59,969 nt of DNA from Streptomyces sp. sk2.1 (GTDB taxonomy: Bacteria > Actinomycetota > Actinomycetes > Streptomycetales > Streptomycetaceae), in assembly GCF_008120935.1 (NCBI RefSeq), contig NZ_RDBO01000077.1, forward strand, positions 829,641-889,609. Reading direction: 5' to 3'. The position numbers and the translations under genes are program-made. Of the stretch, positions 17,301 to 24,706 are shown piece after piece. Numbering within the stretch: position 1 is the stretch's first letter; each line of letters begins with the position of its first letter. Below the pieces are notes generated by a model that did no database searches, had not been told where the DNA came from, and was given only the letters and a program-made list of their open reading frames with translations.

Positions 17301-17443
17301 TCCCGGTGGCCGCCGCACCCGGCGGGGGATCCGCACACACCGGGCGCGGCGAGAGCGACCGCGGTGTGACCGACCGCGGCACTGTCCGAAACGACCAGAC
17401 GACGGATGAGACGGGGGACACAGTCGAGGAGGCACACAGTTGA
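14348..17443 (+). CDS. Conservon histidine kinase with nitrate/nitrite-sensing domain (CvnA type)
   Basis: A 1031-residue membrane sensor kinase. Transmembrane segments lie near residues 36-60 and 357-385, bracketing an extracellular helical domain of the nitrate/nitrite-sensing (NIT) type. A HAMP-like segment follows, then a coiled coil, a histidine helix (FKLDHMATVMRRHSENML, about 519-537) and the ATPase domain with N-box LLENATSFSPP (about 597) and G-box DAGIGMS (about 628). The last 340 residues are Ala/Pro/Glu-rich and disordered. It heads a four-gene conservon and overlaps the next gene as TTGA. GTG 14348 is the first start that avoids a non-coding-like extension; its ribosome site is weak. 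Confidence 0.87.
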   Translation: MQKKRPRSKGSRHGDSGVTPPEAAGSGSTRRPVRVRSRLVAGVAVVGITVIAAGTPAILTASSVLNDSQRLVTLAELNQQAIALAHALADERDELTAHIAAGRDEKSGPASDGAGAGSRSARVDQQVDEIREAAPAALRRDLSTIPSLRRDALGGKGTALDAHRAYSEVIAKLHDLADELAEKTPPRAAEATRAPLALGQATEQASATRGLLIAALSVPRPVTTPQLDPITGLPVQPQDGSGDRNGRVRDELSAAAQQSRVRELAALSDFDQAAGSTARDKLSSTVTGPEVNSAEKYLNTLTDRPELSESDLRTSRKKAQAALSARIDRMRSVESALGTQQVRRLEQLRDDDVTALELRIALLGGCLLIAVGVSTAVARTLTQPLAVLRIGAARLAAEPETAEPIRYTGRNDEFAQVVGSLNSLHGRLRGLLQEFNGRFEELRTERAELVAGREALDAQRAELQAQTADLTAQLKRLEHTVHHTFVNLSLRTLGLVERQLGVIESLEEREHDPERLATLFKLDHMATVMRRHSENMLVLAGTEHSHGHAGPIPLVDVARAAVSEIERYERVTIQSLPPHAQIAGFAADDLSHLVAELLENATSFSPPDSHVQLSGWLLESGEVMLSVQDAGIGMSPERMAELNARLGDPALFDSAEQDGEGASEAGLGLRVASLLAARHGVRVQLREHKGSGVTAVVVLPEALLPKAPPAAVPPPVQVPGEAPALNLPGSVAEANSNALPGGREPARSADPLIEAAERAIRASGVDGPSTGEAGAEKAAADGPSAEEADLEEVGAGKPGAEEPGADTDPEPAAEAVAEPATAPESDSETTMQFRLPVAPAAVPDPADPEPAPGAGAPGPYAIGPDRHERTADEAPEPHTAPATAPAPAPTTVAEALPGPRRPEPEPESEQEEDRPRATAERLTDKGLPKRTPKIVKPAAEPAAERRGTLDKEALRRRLGGFHQGAKDGRRDVEAEIAELTATGSFPVAAAPGGGSAHTGRGESDRGVTDRGTVRNDQTTDETGDTVEEAHS

Positions 17444-17919
17444 CTGCGCCCAGCACGCTCGGGCTGAGTACCGAGGCCCGGAACCTTCACTGGCTGCTGA
17501 GCAATCTGGTGGAGGAGGTGCCAGGGGTCCACTCGGTCACCGTCGTCTCGTCCGACGGACTGATGCTGCTCTCCTCCGACCCCGGCCACCTGGTCACCCG
17601 GACCGGGGGCCCGCAGGACGGGCCCAGGGGCTCCAGCGCGGACCTCGCGACCGTCGTCTCCGGCATCGGCAGCCTCACCATCGGCGCCGCCGGGCTGATG
17701 GACGGCGGTGGCGTCAAGCAGACCATGGTCGCCATGGACGAGGGCAGCGTCTTCGTCATGTCGATCAGCGACGGATCGCTGCTCGGGGTGCACGCCACGC
17801 CGGACTGCGACATGAGCGTCATCGCGTACCACATGGCGCTCTTCGTCGGCCGGGCCGGACACGTACTCACCCCCGAACTCCGCAGTGAGCTGCGCAAGTC
17901 GATGGAGGGCGCCGAGTGA
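17440..17919 (+). CDS. Roadblock/LC7-domain protein of conservon (CvnB type)
   Basis: A 159-residue roadblock/LC7 protein. The domain spans about 10-125, with LSNLVEEVPGVHSVTVVSSDGLMLL at the start and VFVMSISDGSLLGVHA later, the alpha/beta fold that in other systems regulates small Ras-like GTPases. Here it probably bridges the membrane kinase and the GTPase encoded two genes on. It starts with TTG at 17440 overlapping the kinase stop, and its own stop overlaps the next GTG as GTGA, so the genes are tightly coupled. Confidence 0.92.
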   Translation: MTAPSTLGLSTEARNLHWLLSNLVEEVPGVHSVTVVSSDGLMLLSSDPGHLVTRTGGPQDGPRGSSADLATVVSGIGSLTIGAAGLMDGGGVKQTMVAMDEGSVFVMSISDGSLLGVHATPDCDMSVIAYHMALFVGRAGHVLTPELRSELRKSMEGAE

Positions 17920-18329
17920 AGCCCGCCGCCGAAACCGCCCGCAGGCTCCCCGTCCGCGGCGCCGACCGCAGGCCCGCACGGGTCCGCCCGTACTCGCTCA
18001 CCGGCGGCCGTACCCGCTTCGGCCACGTCCTGCTCGTCGAGACCTTCGTCGCCGCGCTCGAAGCGCCCGAGGAGCGTCGCGAACTGCCCCAGGGCAACGG
18101 GTCCGCCCGCCTCATGCCGGAGCTGCGGGCCATCGTCGAGATCTGCCGCCGGATGCGTACCGTCGCGGAGATCTCGGCCCTGTTGAAGATGCCGCTCGGT
18201 GTGGTCCGGGTGCTGCTCAGCGACTTGGCCGACCAAGGAAAGATCCGCGTGTACGGGACCGGTCACGGCACCGGCCAGCCCGACCGCGCACTGCTCGAAA
18301 GGGTGCTCAATGGCCTCCGCCGTCTCTGA
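17916..18329 (+). CDS. DUF742 winged-helix protein of conservon (CvnC type)
   Basis: A 137-residue DUF742 protein. The N-terminus carries RPYSLTGGRT, the family hallmark, followed by a winged-helix-like region (IVEICRRMRTVAEISALLKMPLGVVRVLLSDLADQGKI). DUF742 proteins are the third member of nearly all conservons; their molecular job is not firmly known, but the fold suggests protein or DNA contact. GTG at 17916 overlaps the roadblock stop by 4 nt, and the end overlaps the GTPase start by 20 nt. Confidence 0.92.
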   Translation: MKPAAETARRLPVRGADRRPARVRPYSLTGGRTRFGHVLLVETFVAALEAPEERRELPQGNGSARLMPELRAIVEICRRMRTVAEISALLKMPLGVVRVLLSDLADQGKIRVYGTGHGTGQPDRALLERVLNGLRRL

Positions 18330-18960
18330 GTCGCCGCTCTTCACCCCTCGTCAGCCGGGCACCGGCAACCGGGCCGAGGAAGCGCCGCAGGCCTGGCAGC
18401 TGGACCACACCAGGGCCCCCACCGCCGCGAAGATCGTGGTCGCGGGCGGCTTCGGCGTGGGCAAGACGACCTTCGTCGGATCGGTCTCCGAGATCACCCC
18501 GCTGAAGACCGAAGCGCTGATGACGCAGGCCAGCGAGGAGACCGACGACCTCTCCGCCACGCCCGACAAGATCACCACGACCGTCGCGATGGACTTCGGC
18601 CGGCTCACGCTCGACGACGACCTCGTGCTGTACGTGTTCGGCACCCCCGGCCAGCAGCGCTTCTGGTTCATGTGGGACGACCTGGTGCGCGGCGCGATCG
18701 GCGCGGTGGTGCTCGCCGACACCCGGCGGCTCGCCGACTGCTTCCCCGCGCTCGACTACTTCGAGAGCTGCGGCCTGCCGTACATCGTCGCCGTCAACCA
18801 CTTCGAGGGAACGCCGGCGTTCGAGGAGGAGGATGTCAGGGAGGCCCTGACCGTACCGCCGCACGTACCCGTCGTGATCATGGACGCGCGCAACAGGATC
18901 ACGGTCGTCGAGTCGCTGCTGGCCCTCGTCGGCCACGCCCTCGACGCCACCCCGGCCTGA
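18310..18960 (+). CDS. Ras-like GTPase of conservon (CvnD type)
   Basis: A 216-residue GTP/ATP-binding protein. G1 is GGFGVGKTT near residues 46-54 and G3 is FGTPGQQRFWFMW. The place of the guanine-specifying NKxD motif holds VNHFEG, so nucleotide specificity cannot be assumed. It probably switches state under control of the roadblock and DUF742 partners and passes the kinase signal on. ATG 18310 lies inside the end of the DUF742 gene behind AAAGGG. Confidence 0.92.
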   Translation: MASAVSESPLFTPRQPGTGNRAEEAPQAWQLDHTRAPTAAKIVVAGGFGVGKTTFVGSVSEITPLKTEALMTQASEETDDLSATPDKITTTVAMDFGRLTLDDDLVLYVFGTPGQQRFWFMWDDLVRGAIGAVVLADTRRLADCFPALDYFESCGLPYIVAVNHFEGTPAFEEEDVREALTVPPHVPVVIMDARNRITVVESLLALVGHALDATPA

Positions 18961-18963
18961 CCC

Positions 18964-19013
18964 GGCCCGAAGCCCGGCCCGGGCTCGCGGGGCCCGGGCC
19001 GGGCCCTTCGGCC
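18964..19013 (+). terminator. GC-rich stem-loop after conservon GTPase gene
   Basis: GGCCCGAAG and CCGGCCCGGG pair with CCCGGGCCGG and CTTCGGCC around a short loop. It lies 3 bp past the GTPase stop, so the flavoprotein gene downstream may need its own promoter or depend on read-through. Confidence 0.55.
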
Positions 19014-19064
19014 CCGTCCCCGGCCCCCGCCCGGCTCGTACGCAACACGTAACGGAGAACCGCG

Positions 19065-20303
19065 ATGCGGAGAATACTCATAGTCGGAGCCGGTCAGTCC
19101 GGACTCCAGCTCGCCCTCGGACTGCAGTCCAAGGGCTACGAAGTCACCCTGATGTCCAACCGGACCGCCGACGAGATCCGGTCCGGCCGGGTCATGTCGA
19201 CGCAGTGCATGTTCCACACGGCGCTCCAGCACGAGCGCGACTACCAGCTCAACTTCTGGGAGTCCCAGGCCCCGCGCATCGAGGGACTCGGCGTCTCCGT
19301 CGCCGGGCCCGACTCCTCGCGCGCCGTCGACTGGGTCGGCAGGCTGGACGGCTTCGCGCAGTCCGTCGACCAGCGCGTGAAGATGGCCGGCTGGATGGAG
19401 ACGTTCGCCCAGCGCGGCGGCCAGCTCGTCATCCACGGCGCGGCCGTCTCCGACCTGGACTACTTCTCCCGCACCTACGACCTGGTACTGGTCTCCGCGG
19501 GCAAGGGCGAGCTGGTCTCCATGTTCGGCCGGGACGCGTCCCGTTCGCCGTTCGACGCCCCGCAGCGCGCCCTGGCCGTCGCATACGTCCACGGCATGGG
19601 CCCGCGCCCGGAGCACCCCGACTTCGACGCGGTCCGCTGCAACCTGGTCCCCGGTGTCGGCGAGCTGTTCGTGATGCCGACCCTGACCACGTCCGGCCGC
19701 GCCGACATCCTGTTCTGGGAAGGCGTCCCGGGCGGGCCGCTCGACGCCTTCCAGGGCATCAAGGACCCCTCCGAGCACCTCGCGAAGACGCTGGAGCTCA
19801 TGGAGCGGTTCACGCCGTGGGAGTACGCCCGCGCCACCAAGGTCGAGCTGACCGACGCCAACGGCACCCTGGCGGGCCGCTACGCGCCGACCGTCCGCAA
19901 GCCGATCGGCCGGCTGCCCGGCGGCGGACTGGTGCTCGGCGTGGCCGACGTCGTCGTCGCCAACGACCCGATCACCGGCCAGGGCTCCAACTCCGCCTCC
20001 AAGTGCGCCAACGCGTACCTGGACGCGATCGTCGAGCACGGCGACCGGGAGTTCGACGCGGAGTGGATGCAGGCGACGTTCGACCGCTACTGGGAGACCG
20101 CGCAGCACGTCGTGAAGTGGACCAACGCGATGCTCGGCGTACCGCCGGAGCACGTGCTGAACCTGATCGGCGCCGCCGGCGGGCTCCAGCCGGTCGCCGA
20201 CCGCTTCGCCAACGGCTTCAACGACCCGGCGGACTTCGAGAACTTCTTCTTCGACCCCGAGAAGGCCAACGCGTACCTCGCCGAGGTGTCGGGCGCCGCG
20301 TAG
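19065..20303 (+). CDS. Styrene-monooxygenase-like FAD oxygenase (StyA type)
   Basis: A 412-residue flavoprotein resembling StyA, the oxygenase half of two-component styrene monooxygenases. The N-terminal Rossmann motif IVGAGQSGLQLALGL binds FAD. GLVLGVADVVVANDPITGQGSN near residues 285-305 matches the second flavin-binding region of this class. StyA-type enzymes use FAD reduced by a separate reductase; none is next door. The substrate is unknown. It starts with ATG at 19065 behind CGGAG and follows the conservon on the same strand, so it may be an output gene. Membership in the signalling unit is inference. Confidence 0.82.
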   Translation: MRRILIVGAGQSGLQLALGLQSKGYEVTLMSNRTADEIRSGRVMSTQCMFHTALQHERDYQLNFWESQAPRIEGLGVSVAGPDSSRAVDWVGRLDGFAQSVDQRVKMAGWMETFAQRGGQLVIHGAAVSDLDYFSRTYDLVLVSAGKGELVSMFGRDASRSPFDAPQRALAVAYVHGMGPRPEHPDFDAVRCNLVPGVGELFVMPTLTTSGRADILFWEGVPGGPLDAFQGIKDPSEHLAKTLELMERFTPWEYARATKVELTDANGTLAGRYAPTVRKPIGRLPGGGLVLGVADVVVANDPITGQGSNSASKCANAYLDAIVEHGDREFDAEWMQATFDRYWETAQHVVKWTNAMLGVPPEHVLNLIGAAGGLQPVADRFANGFNDPADFENFFFDPEKANAYLAEVSGAA

Positions 20304-20316
20304 GCGTCCGGACATC

Positions 20317-20356
20317 GCGACGGGGCGGGTCCGGGACACCGGACCCGCCCCGTCGC
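20317..20356. terminator. Bidirectional terminator after flavoprotein gene
   Basis: A perfect 18-bp stem (GCGACGGGGCGGGTCCGG and its complement) with a GACA loop lies between the convergent flavoprotein and NlpC/P60 genes. Confidence 0.85.
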
Positions 20357-20385
20357 GTCGCCGTCGTGCGGGGGCGTTCCCGGGG

Positions 20386-21561
20386 CTATCGCCCCGGCGC
20401 CGACGACGAGCCGTACCCCGTGTCCGAGCCGGAGGAGGCGCCCGACGGGAGCGCCGGCAGGCGGTACGAGGACAGCGACGCGCCCAGCGGGTCGGGCCGC
20501 ACGGCGCCGAGCAGCGGGTTCGACGCCACCGGCGAGACCTTCACCCGCGAGCCCGGCCGGGGCGCCTGCACCACCAGACCGTTGCCGATGTACAGCGCCA
20601 CATGGGTGGCCTTCGGGAAGTAGATCACCAGGTCGCCCGGGCGCAGCGCGTTCAGCGGCACCTTCCGCAGCTGCCGCCACTGCTCCTGCGAGGTCCGCGG
20701 AATGACCAGGCCCGCCCGCGCCCACGCCTGCGAGGTGAGCCCCGAGCAGTCGAACGAGTCCGGCCCCTCCGCGCCCCACACGTACGGCTTGCCGATCTGG
20801 TCGATCGCGTACGCCACCGCCTCGGCGCCCGCCCCGGACGGCCGCTTCGTCGAGGACAGCGCCCCCGAGGCGGCCAGGGCGCCCTGGGCCTTCGCCGTGC
20901 CCGCCTGTTCGAGCCGGGACAGCTCGGCGAGCTGCGTGCCGGAGAGCGTGGACAGCATTTTTTCCACCGCCCGCAGCCGCGTCCGGACCGTGTCCCGCTG
21001 CTTCTTCTGCCGCGCGGCCAGGACCCGCTGCCGGTCGAGCACCTTGCGGGACTCGGTCGCCAGTTCGTCGGCGCGCTTCTCCGCGGCGGCGAGCCGCTTC
21101 GTGGTCGCCGCCCGCCCGGCGGCCGCCCGCCGCATCATGTGCTCCTGTTCCAGGAGGTGTTCGGGGTCGGGGGACAGCAGGAGCCGCATGTACGCGGAGA
21201 AGTCGGACCGCCCCTGGTACTGCTCCCGCGCCAGCTGCCCGGCCGCGTCGCGGCTGTCGGCCAGCGCGGTACGGGCGGCGACGAGCGCGGTGTCGAGCTT
21301 CTTCGCCTCCGCCTTGCGCTTCTTCAGCTCCGCCGCGGTCCCGTTGTACGTCTCGGTGGCCTCCTCGGCCTGTTGGTACAGCTTCCGGAGGTCGGTCAGG
21401 AGCAGGGAGACGCTCCTGGCCGCGGTCGCGGGGGAACCGGACGACCCGGCCGTGTCACCCGCGACGGGGTCCGGGGCCCCGGGCGCGGCCACCGCCGGCG
21501 AGGTCACGACGAGGGCAGCCAGGGTCGCGGTGCAGACCGTACGAAGGACTCCGCCTGACAC
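20386..21561 (-). CDS. Secreted NlpC/P60 peptidoglycan endopeptidase
   Basis: A 391-residue exported cell-wall hydrolase. A signal peptide (about residues 5-27, ending SPAVA) is followed by a long coiled coil (about 45-250) that may hold the enzyme inactive or tether it. The C-terminal NlpC/P60 domain has the catalytic Cys in DSFDCSGLT (C272) and the His in THVALYIGNG. NlpC/P60 enzymes cut stem peptides of peptidoglycan. GTG at 21561 is chosen because GGAGGTGAT, a near-perfect ribosome site, lies just upstream; an open frame further upstream has none. Confidence 0.92.
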   Translation of the reverse strand: MSGGVLRTVCTATLAALVVTSPAVAAPGAPDPVAGDTAGSSGSPATAARSVSLLLTDLRKLYQQAEEATETYNGTAAELKKRKAEAKKLDTALVAARTALADSRDAAGQLAREQYQGRSDFSAYMRLLLSPDPEHLLEQEHMMRRAAAGRAATTKRLAAAEKRADELATESRKVLDRQRVLAARQKKQRDTVRTRLRAVEKMLSTLSGTQLAELSRLEQAGTAKAQGALAASGALSSTKRPSGAGAEAVAYAIDQIGKPYVWGAEGPDSFDCSGLTSQAWARAGLVIPRTSQEQWRQLRKVPLNALRPGDLVIYFPKATHVALYIGNGLVVQAPRPGSRVKVSPVASNPLLGAVRPDPLGASLSSYRLPALPSGASSGSDTGYGSSSAPGR

Positions 21562-21786
21562 GACATCACCTCCGGTGACGGGGCGGTCGCGAAACTGCCC
21601 CATGAGTGAGCGCAACGGGTCAATACGGTCACTCGGTGCCGGGAGATGCAAGAACCGCGTGTGCGGCGGTGGACGGGTTCGCCCGGAAGGCGGCGGGGCC
21701 GGTGCGCCGCCCGGGTTCCGGACCCCCTTCGCCCGGAGCGGACACCGGAACGCGCCGCTCCGGACGAGGGGATCGGGGCCGGGGGC

Positions 21787-22901
21787 TCAGTCGACGGGCA
21801 GTGCGCAGAACATCCGGTCGCGCTGCACGACGACCAGCCGCCCGGTCGGCAGCACCCGGTACGGGGCGGTGACCGCGGGGCCCTCCGGGGCCTGGACCCC
21901 GATGTCCTGGAACTTCCACAGCCGTCGCCCGTCCTGCGCCGCGAACGCGGTGACCTGGGACTTGTCCGAGGCCAGCAGCGTTTTGCCGGTCGTGCTGAGC
22001 GCGACGGCGGGCGCGGAGGTGCCGGGCAGCACCTCGGTGGAGCGCCGCCAGCGCAGCCGCCCGGTCTCCCGCTCGACCGCCCCCACCTCCTGGGAGCGGT
22101 TGGCGGTGTGGAGCAGCGCACCGCTGACGACCGGGGTCCCGAACGGGCTGCCGGTGCCGTTCAGCGTCCACTTCGGCTTGCCGGACGGGGTCTCGAACGC
22201 CAGGAGGTCGTCGCCCACCGCCGCGTACAGCAGCCCCTGTTCGTCCCCCGAGGCCGCCCCGTCCGGTGCGACGGAACCGAGGGGCTTGCTCCACAACTGC
22301 TTGCCGGTCTTCCGGTCGAAGCACCGGAAGACCGCCTTCCCCTTGGCGGCGCGCACATCGCCGGGGGAGAGCGTGTCCTGGGTCTGGCGCACGACGATGT
22401 CGTTCTCCCGGAGCGCGATCAGCCGGTGGACGGGGGCGCCGCCGCGTCCGTTGGGCACGGGGGCCCGCCACAGCTCCTTGCGCCGCGCGATGTCGTAGGC
22501 GAAGAGGTACGACTTGACGACCTGCTTGTCCTTGCCGCGCTTCTTGCCCTTCTTCGGCGGCGGGGCCTTGACGGTGACCTTGTGGGAGCCGGTGAACCAG
22601 ACCACCGGGTCGGACGAGCCGACGATCTCCGACACGGTGAGGCCCGGCGCCCCGGCGAACAGGTCCGCGTGCGCCTCCCGGTGCGTGACCTTGCCGTTCT
22701 CCGCCGAGAGCCAGAGGAATTCGGACGGACCGATGACGAAGCAGACGGAATCCCCGGCGGCGACGGCCGCCTTCCCCCGGGCCGCGTCCGCGTTCTCCCA
22801 CGCGCGGCGGCCGGTTCGCAGATCGACGGCGGTCGCCCCGTTCTCCCCGGTCAGCACCAGCAGCCGGTCGTTCCAGAGGGTGGCGGTGAGCGGCGCGGGC
22901 A
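21787..22901 (-). pseudogene. PQQ-type beta-propeller half of a split gene
   Basis: In this frame the sequence reads PAPLTATLWNDRLLVLTGEN and then WD/PQQ-like blades (AVDLRTGRRAWEN, LFAYDIARRKELWRAP, CFDRKTGKQLWSKPL, AVERETGRLRWRR, AFAAQDGRRLWKF), the usual signature of PQQ-like propellers that bind partners or ligands. It lacks its own ribosome site. It is one base out of frame with the upstream pseudokinase half; removing 145 bp between two TGCCCG copies at 22896-22901 and 23041-23046 joins the halves exactly into one 784-residue protein. A 399-codon open frame from 22986 exists but begins inside the inverted duplication. If the sequence is correct, the propeller is lost or only made separately. 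Confidence 0.72.
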
Positions 22902-23041
22902 AGGGAGTCGACGGCCTCGGGCCTGCCGCTCGCGGCACAACCGGAGGCCCCGGCCGAAGGAACGGCCGACGGAACGACCGGGACACCTGCCGAGGGAACC
23001 GCCGCAGGAGCGGCCGACGGAACGGCCGACGGAACGGGGGC
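22895..23041. repeat. Left arm of 147-bp inverted repeat
   Basis: This arm is the reverse complement of 23265-23411 at 146 of 147 positions (mismatch at 22898); the arms are 223 bp apart. It looks like an inverted copy of part of the linker, inserted into the pseudokinase-propeller gene. Confidence 0.92.
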
Positions 23042-24286
23042 GGGCAGAGCGGGAAGGGCGGGAGCGGCGGGAACGAGGTCCGTGCCGGGGCCGGGGCCGG
23101 AGCCCGTCGGCAGGGCCGGGACGGGACCCGGCTGCGGGCCGGTGAGTTCGGCCGGGACGGACAGCTGGGTGGTCGGGCGGTCGGTCCCCGGAACGCGTCG
23201 TCCGATGCCGCTGAGCTGGGTGGTCCGGGTGTCCTCGACGAGGGAGGAGGACTCGGCGGTCGCGGCCCCCGTTCCGTCGGCCGTTCCGTCGGCCGCTCCT
23301 GCGGCGGTTCCCTCGGCAGGTGTCCCGGTCGTTCCGTCGGCCGTTCCTTCGGCCGGGGCCTCCGGTTGTGCCGCGAGCGGCAGGCCCGAGGCCGTCGACT
23401 CCCTTGCTCGCGCCTCCTGTTCCGCCAGCGCCGCGACCAGCCGTTCCGGCAACCAGCCGTCCTTCGCGAGTTCCGCGACCCCCTCCGGGGCCAGCTCCGC
23501 CGCCACCGTCTCCGCGCTCGGCCGGTCGGCCGGGTCCTTCGCCAGGCAGCGGGCGATCAGGTCGCGCAACTCCTCGGGAACCGCGCCCAGTTCGGGGTCC
23601 GTGCGGGCGATGCGCTCGGCTCCCTCGGCGGCCGGACCGTCGGCGAGCGGGGTGGTACCGGTCGCCGCGTACGCCAGCAGCAGGCCCAGTACGAAGAGGT
23701 CGGAGGCCGGGCCGGGCTCCTCGCCCTCGACCTGCTCGGGGGTGAGGTAACCGAGCCGTACGGACAACTGCCCGCCGGGCCGGGCCTCGGCGGAGGCCGC
23801 GGCGCCCAGGGGGCCGAACGCGGTGAGCCGCGGCCCGTCCTCGGCCAGCAGCACCGTCCGCGGGGACAGGCCCTGGAACACCGCCCCGGTGGCGTGCACC
23901 CGGGCGAGGGTCTCGGCGATGCCCGCGCCCAGTACCCGCACGGCGTGTTCGGGAAGCGGCCCCGCGAAGCCGATCGCCTCGGAGAGCGCCGTCGCGGGTA
24001 CGTAGGGACCGGCCGTCCACGGCAGCTCCGAGTCCGGGGCGTCGGCCGGGACGTCCGGCCGGGGCCCGTCGCCGGCCAGTCGCTCCTCGGTACGGGCCTC
24101 CGCCTGGAAACGGCGCCGGAAGGCGGGCAGCGAGGCGAGTTCGGGACGGGCCGCGGTGATCACCACGGGATCGTCGGCCGCCGGGTCGTGCGCGAGGTAC
24201 CGCACGGCGCTCGCGGTCTCGCGCAGCCGTGCCAGCACGGTGTAAGGACCGAAGCGGCGTGGATCGTCCTGACGCGGCGCCTCCAT
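22902..24286 (-). pseudogene. Pseudokinase half of a split gene
   Basis: ATG at 24286 opens a Ser/Thr-kinase-like domain (residues about 10-275: RFGPYTVLARL, YVPATALSEAI, LTPEQVEGEEPGPASDLFVLG, CLAKDPADRPSAE) and then a Pro/Ala-rich linker. Key catalytic residues are gone: VVITAARP lacks the ATP Lys, FQGLSPRTVLL replaces the HRD loop, and TAFGPLG replaces DFG, so this is a pseudokinase and likely a scaffold. The linker contains one arm of a 147-bp inverted repeat, the second arm follows, and the frame then shifts against the propeller half. The shifted frame stays open to 21629, giving a predicted 885-residue product with a nonsense C-terminus. Confidence 0.72.
23265..23411. repeat. Right arm of 147-bp inverted repeat
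   Basis: This arm lies in the linker coding region in the expected frame of the pseudokinase half and is probably the original copy. Confidence 0.92.
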
Positions 24287-24300
24287 GGCGCATCCCCCCT

Positions 24301-24344
24301 AGGGTCTTTCGTTTGGATCAGGCCGGATCCGAACGAAAGACCCT
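24301..24344. repeat. Long intergenic palindrome
   Basis: AGGGTCTTTCGTT-TGGATC pairs with GATCCG-AACGAAAGACCCT across a 6-nt centre, giving arms of about 19 bp that are perfect in the outer 13. It sits 15 bp upstream of the pseudokinase start. The palindrome looks like a dispersed intergenic repeat or MITE-like remnant; only one copy is in the window. Confidence 0.7.
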
Positions 24345-24422
24345 CGCTGACCGTGCCCGAGCACCGGAGCGTCGATCTTAGAGCGTCCGGAAACCGGCGC
24401 GGGGCCCGCACCCGCCGCGCTC

Positions 24423-24689
24423 TCAGTGCGGTTTGGACCAGGGCCACTTGGGGGTGTTCCGTACCCGCCCCTCGGGGACGTACTCATAGACCCAGCCGCG
24501 CGGGATGCCCAGCCGCTTGGAGTGCCCGGCCGGTGCGCGACGGTAGGCGTACACGGTCGGGGGACCGCCGTCGGCGGCCGGGACCGGAACCTCGTACCAC
24601 TTGGGCGGGTGGCCGGTCGCACCCACCAGGACGGGCAGCACCCGCCCGTCCAGGGGGCCACCGGTGAAGGGGGTGTTCTCGCTTCTCAC
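24423..24689 (-). CDS. Small protein of unknown function
   Basis: An 88-residue protein that I do not recognise. It begins MRSENTPFTGGPLDGRVLPV and contains PPKWYEVPVP, a Tyr-rich middle (TVYAYRRAP) and GWVYEYVPEGRVRNTPKWPW at the end, a beta-rich pattern with many aromatic residues and no signal or membrane segment. GTG at 24689 is chosen because the frame upstream is the tetR gene in another frame; CAGACT lies 6 nt before it, so it may be leaderless. It is 18 bp downstream of the tetR stop on the same strand. Confidence 0.65.
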   Translation of the reverse strand: MRSENTPFTGGPLDGRVLPVLVGATGHPPKWYEVPVPAADGGPPTVYAYRRAPAGHSKRLGIPRGWVYEYVPEGRVRNTPKWPWSKPH

Positions 24690-24695
24690 CGCCCC

Positions 24696-24701
24696 AGTCT
24701 G
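24696..24701 (-). promoter_or_regulatory. -10-like hexamer for small gene, leaderless arrangement
   Basis: CAGACT on the minus strand is 6 nt before the GTG at 24689, with no Shine-Dalgarno sequence. Confidence 0.35.
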
Positions 24702-24706
24702 ACCGA

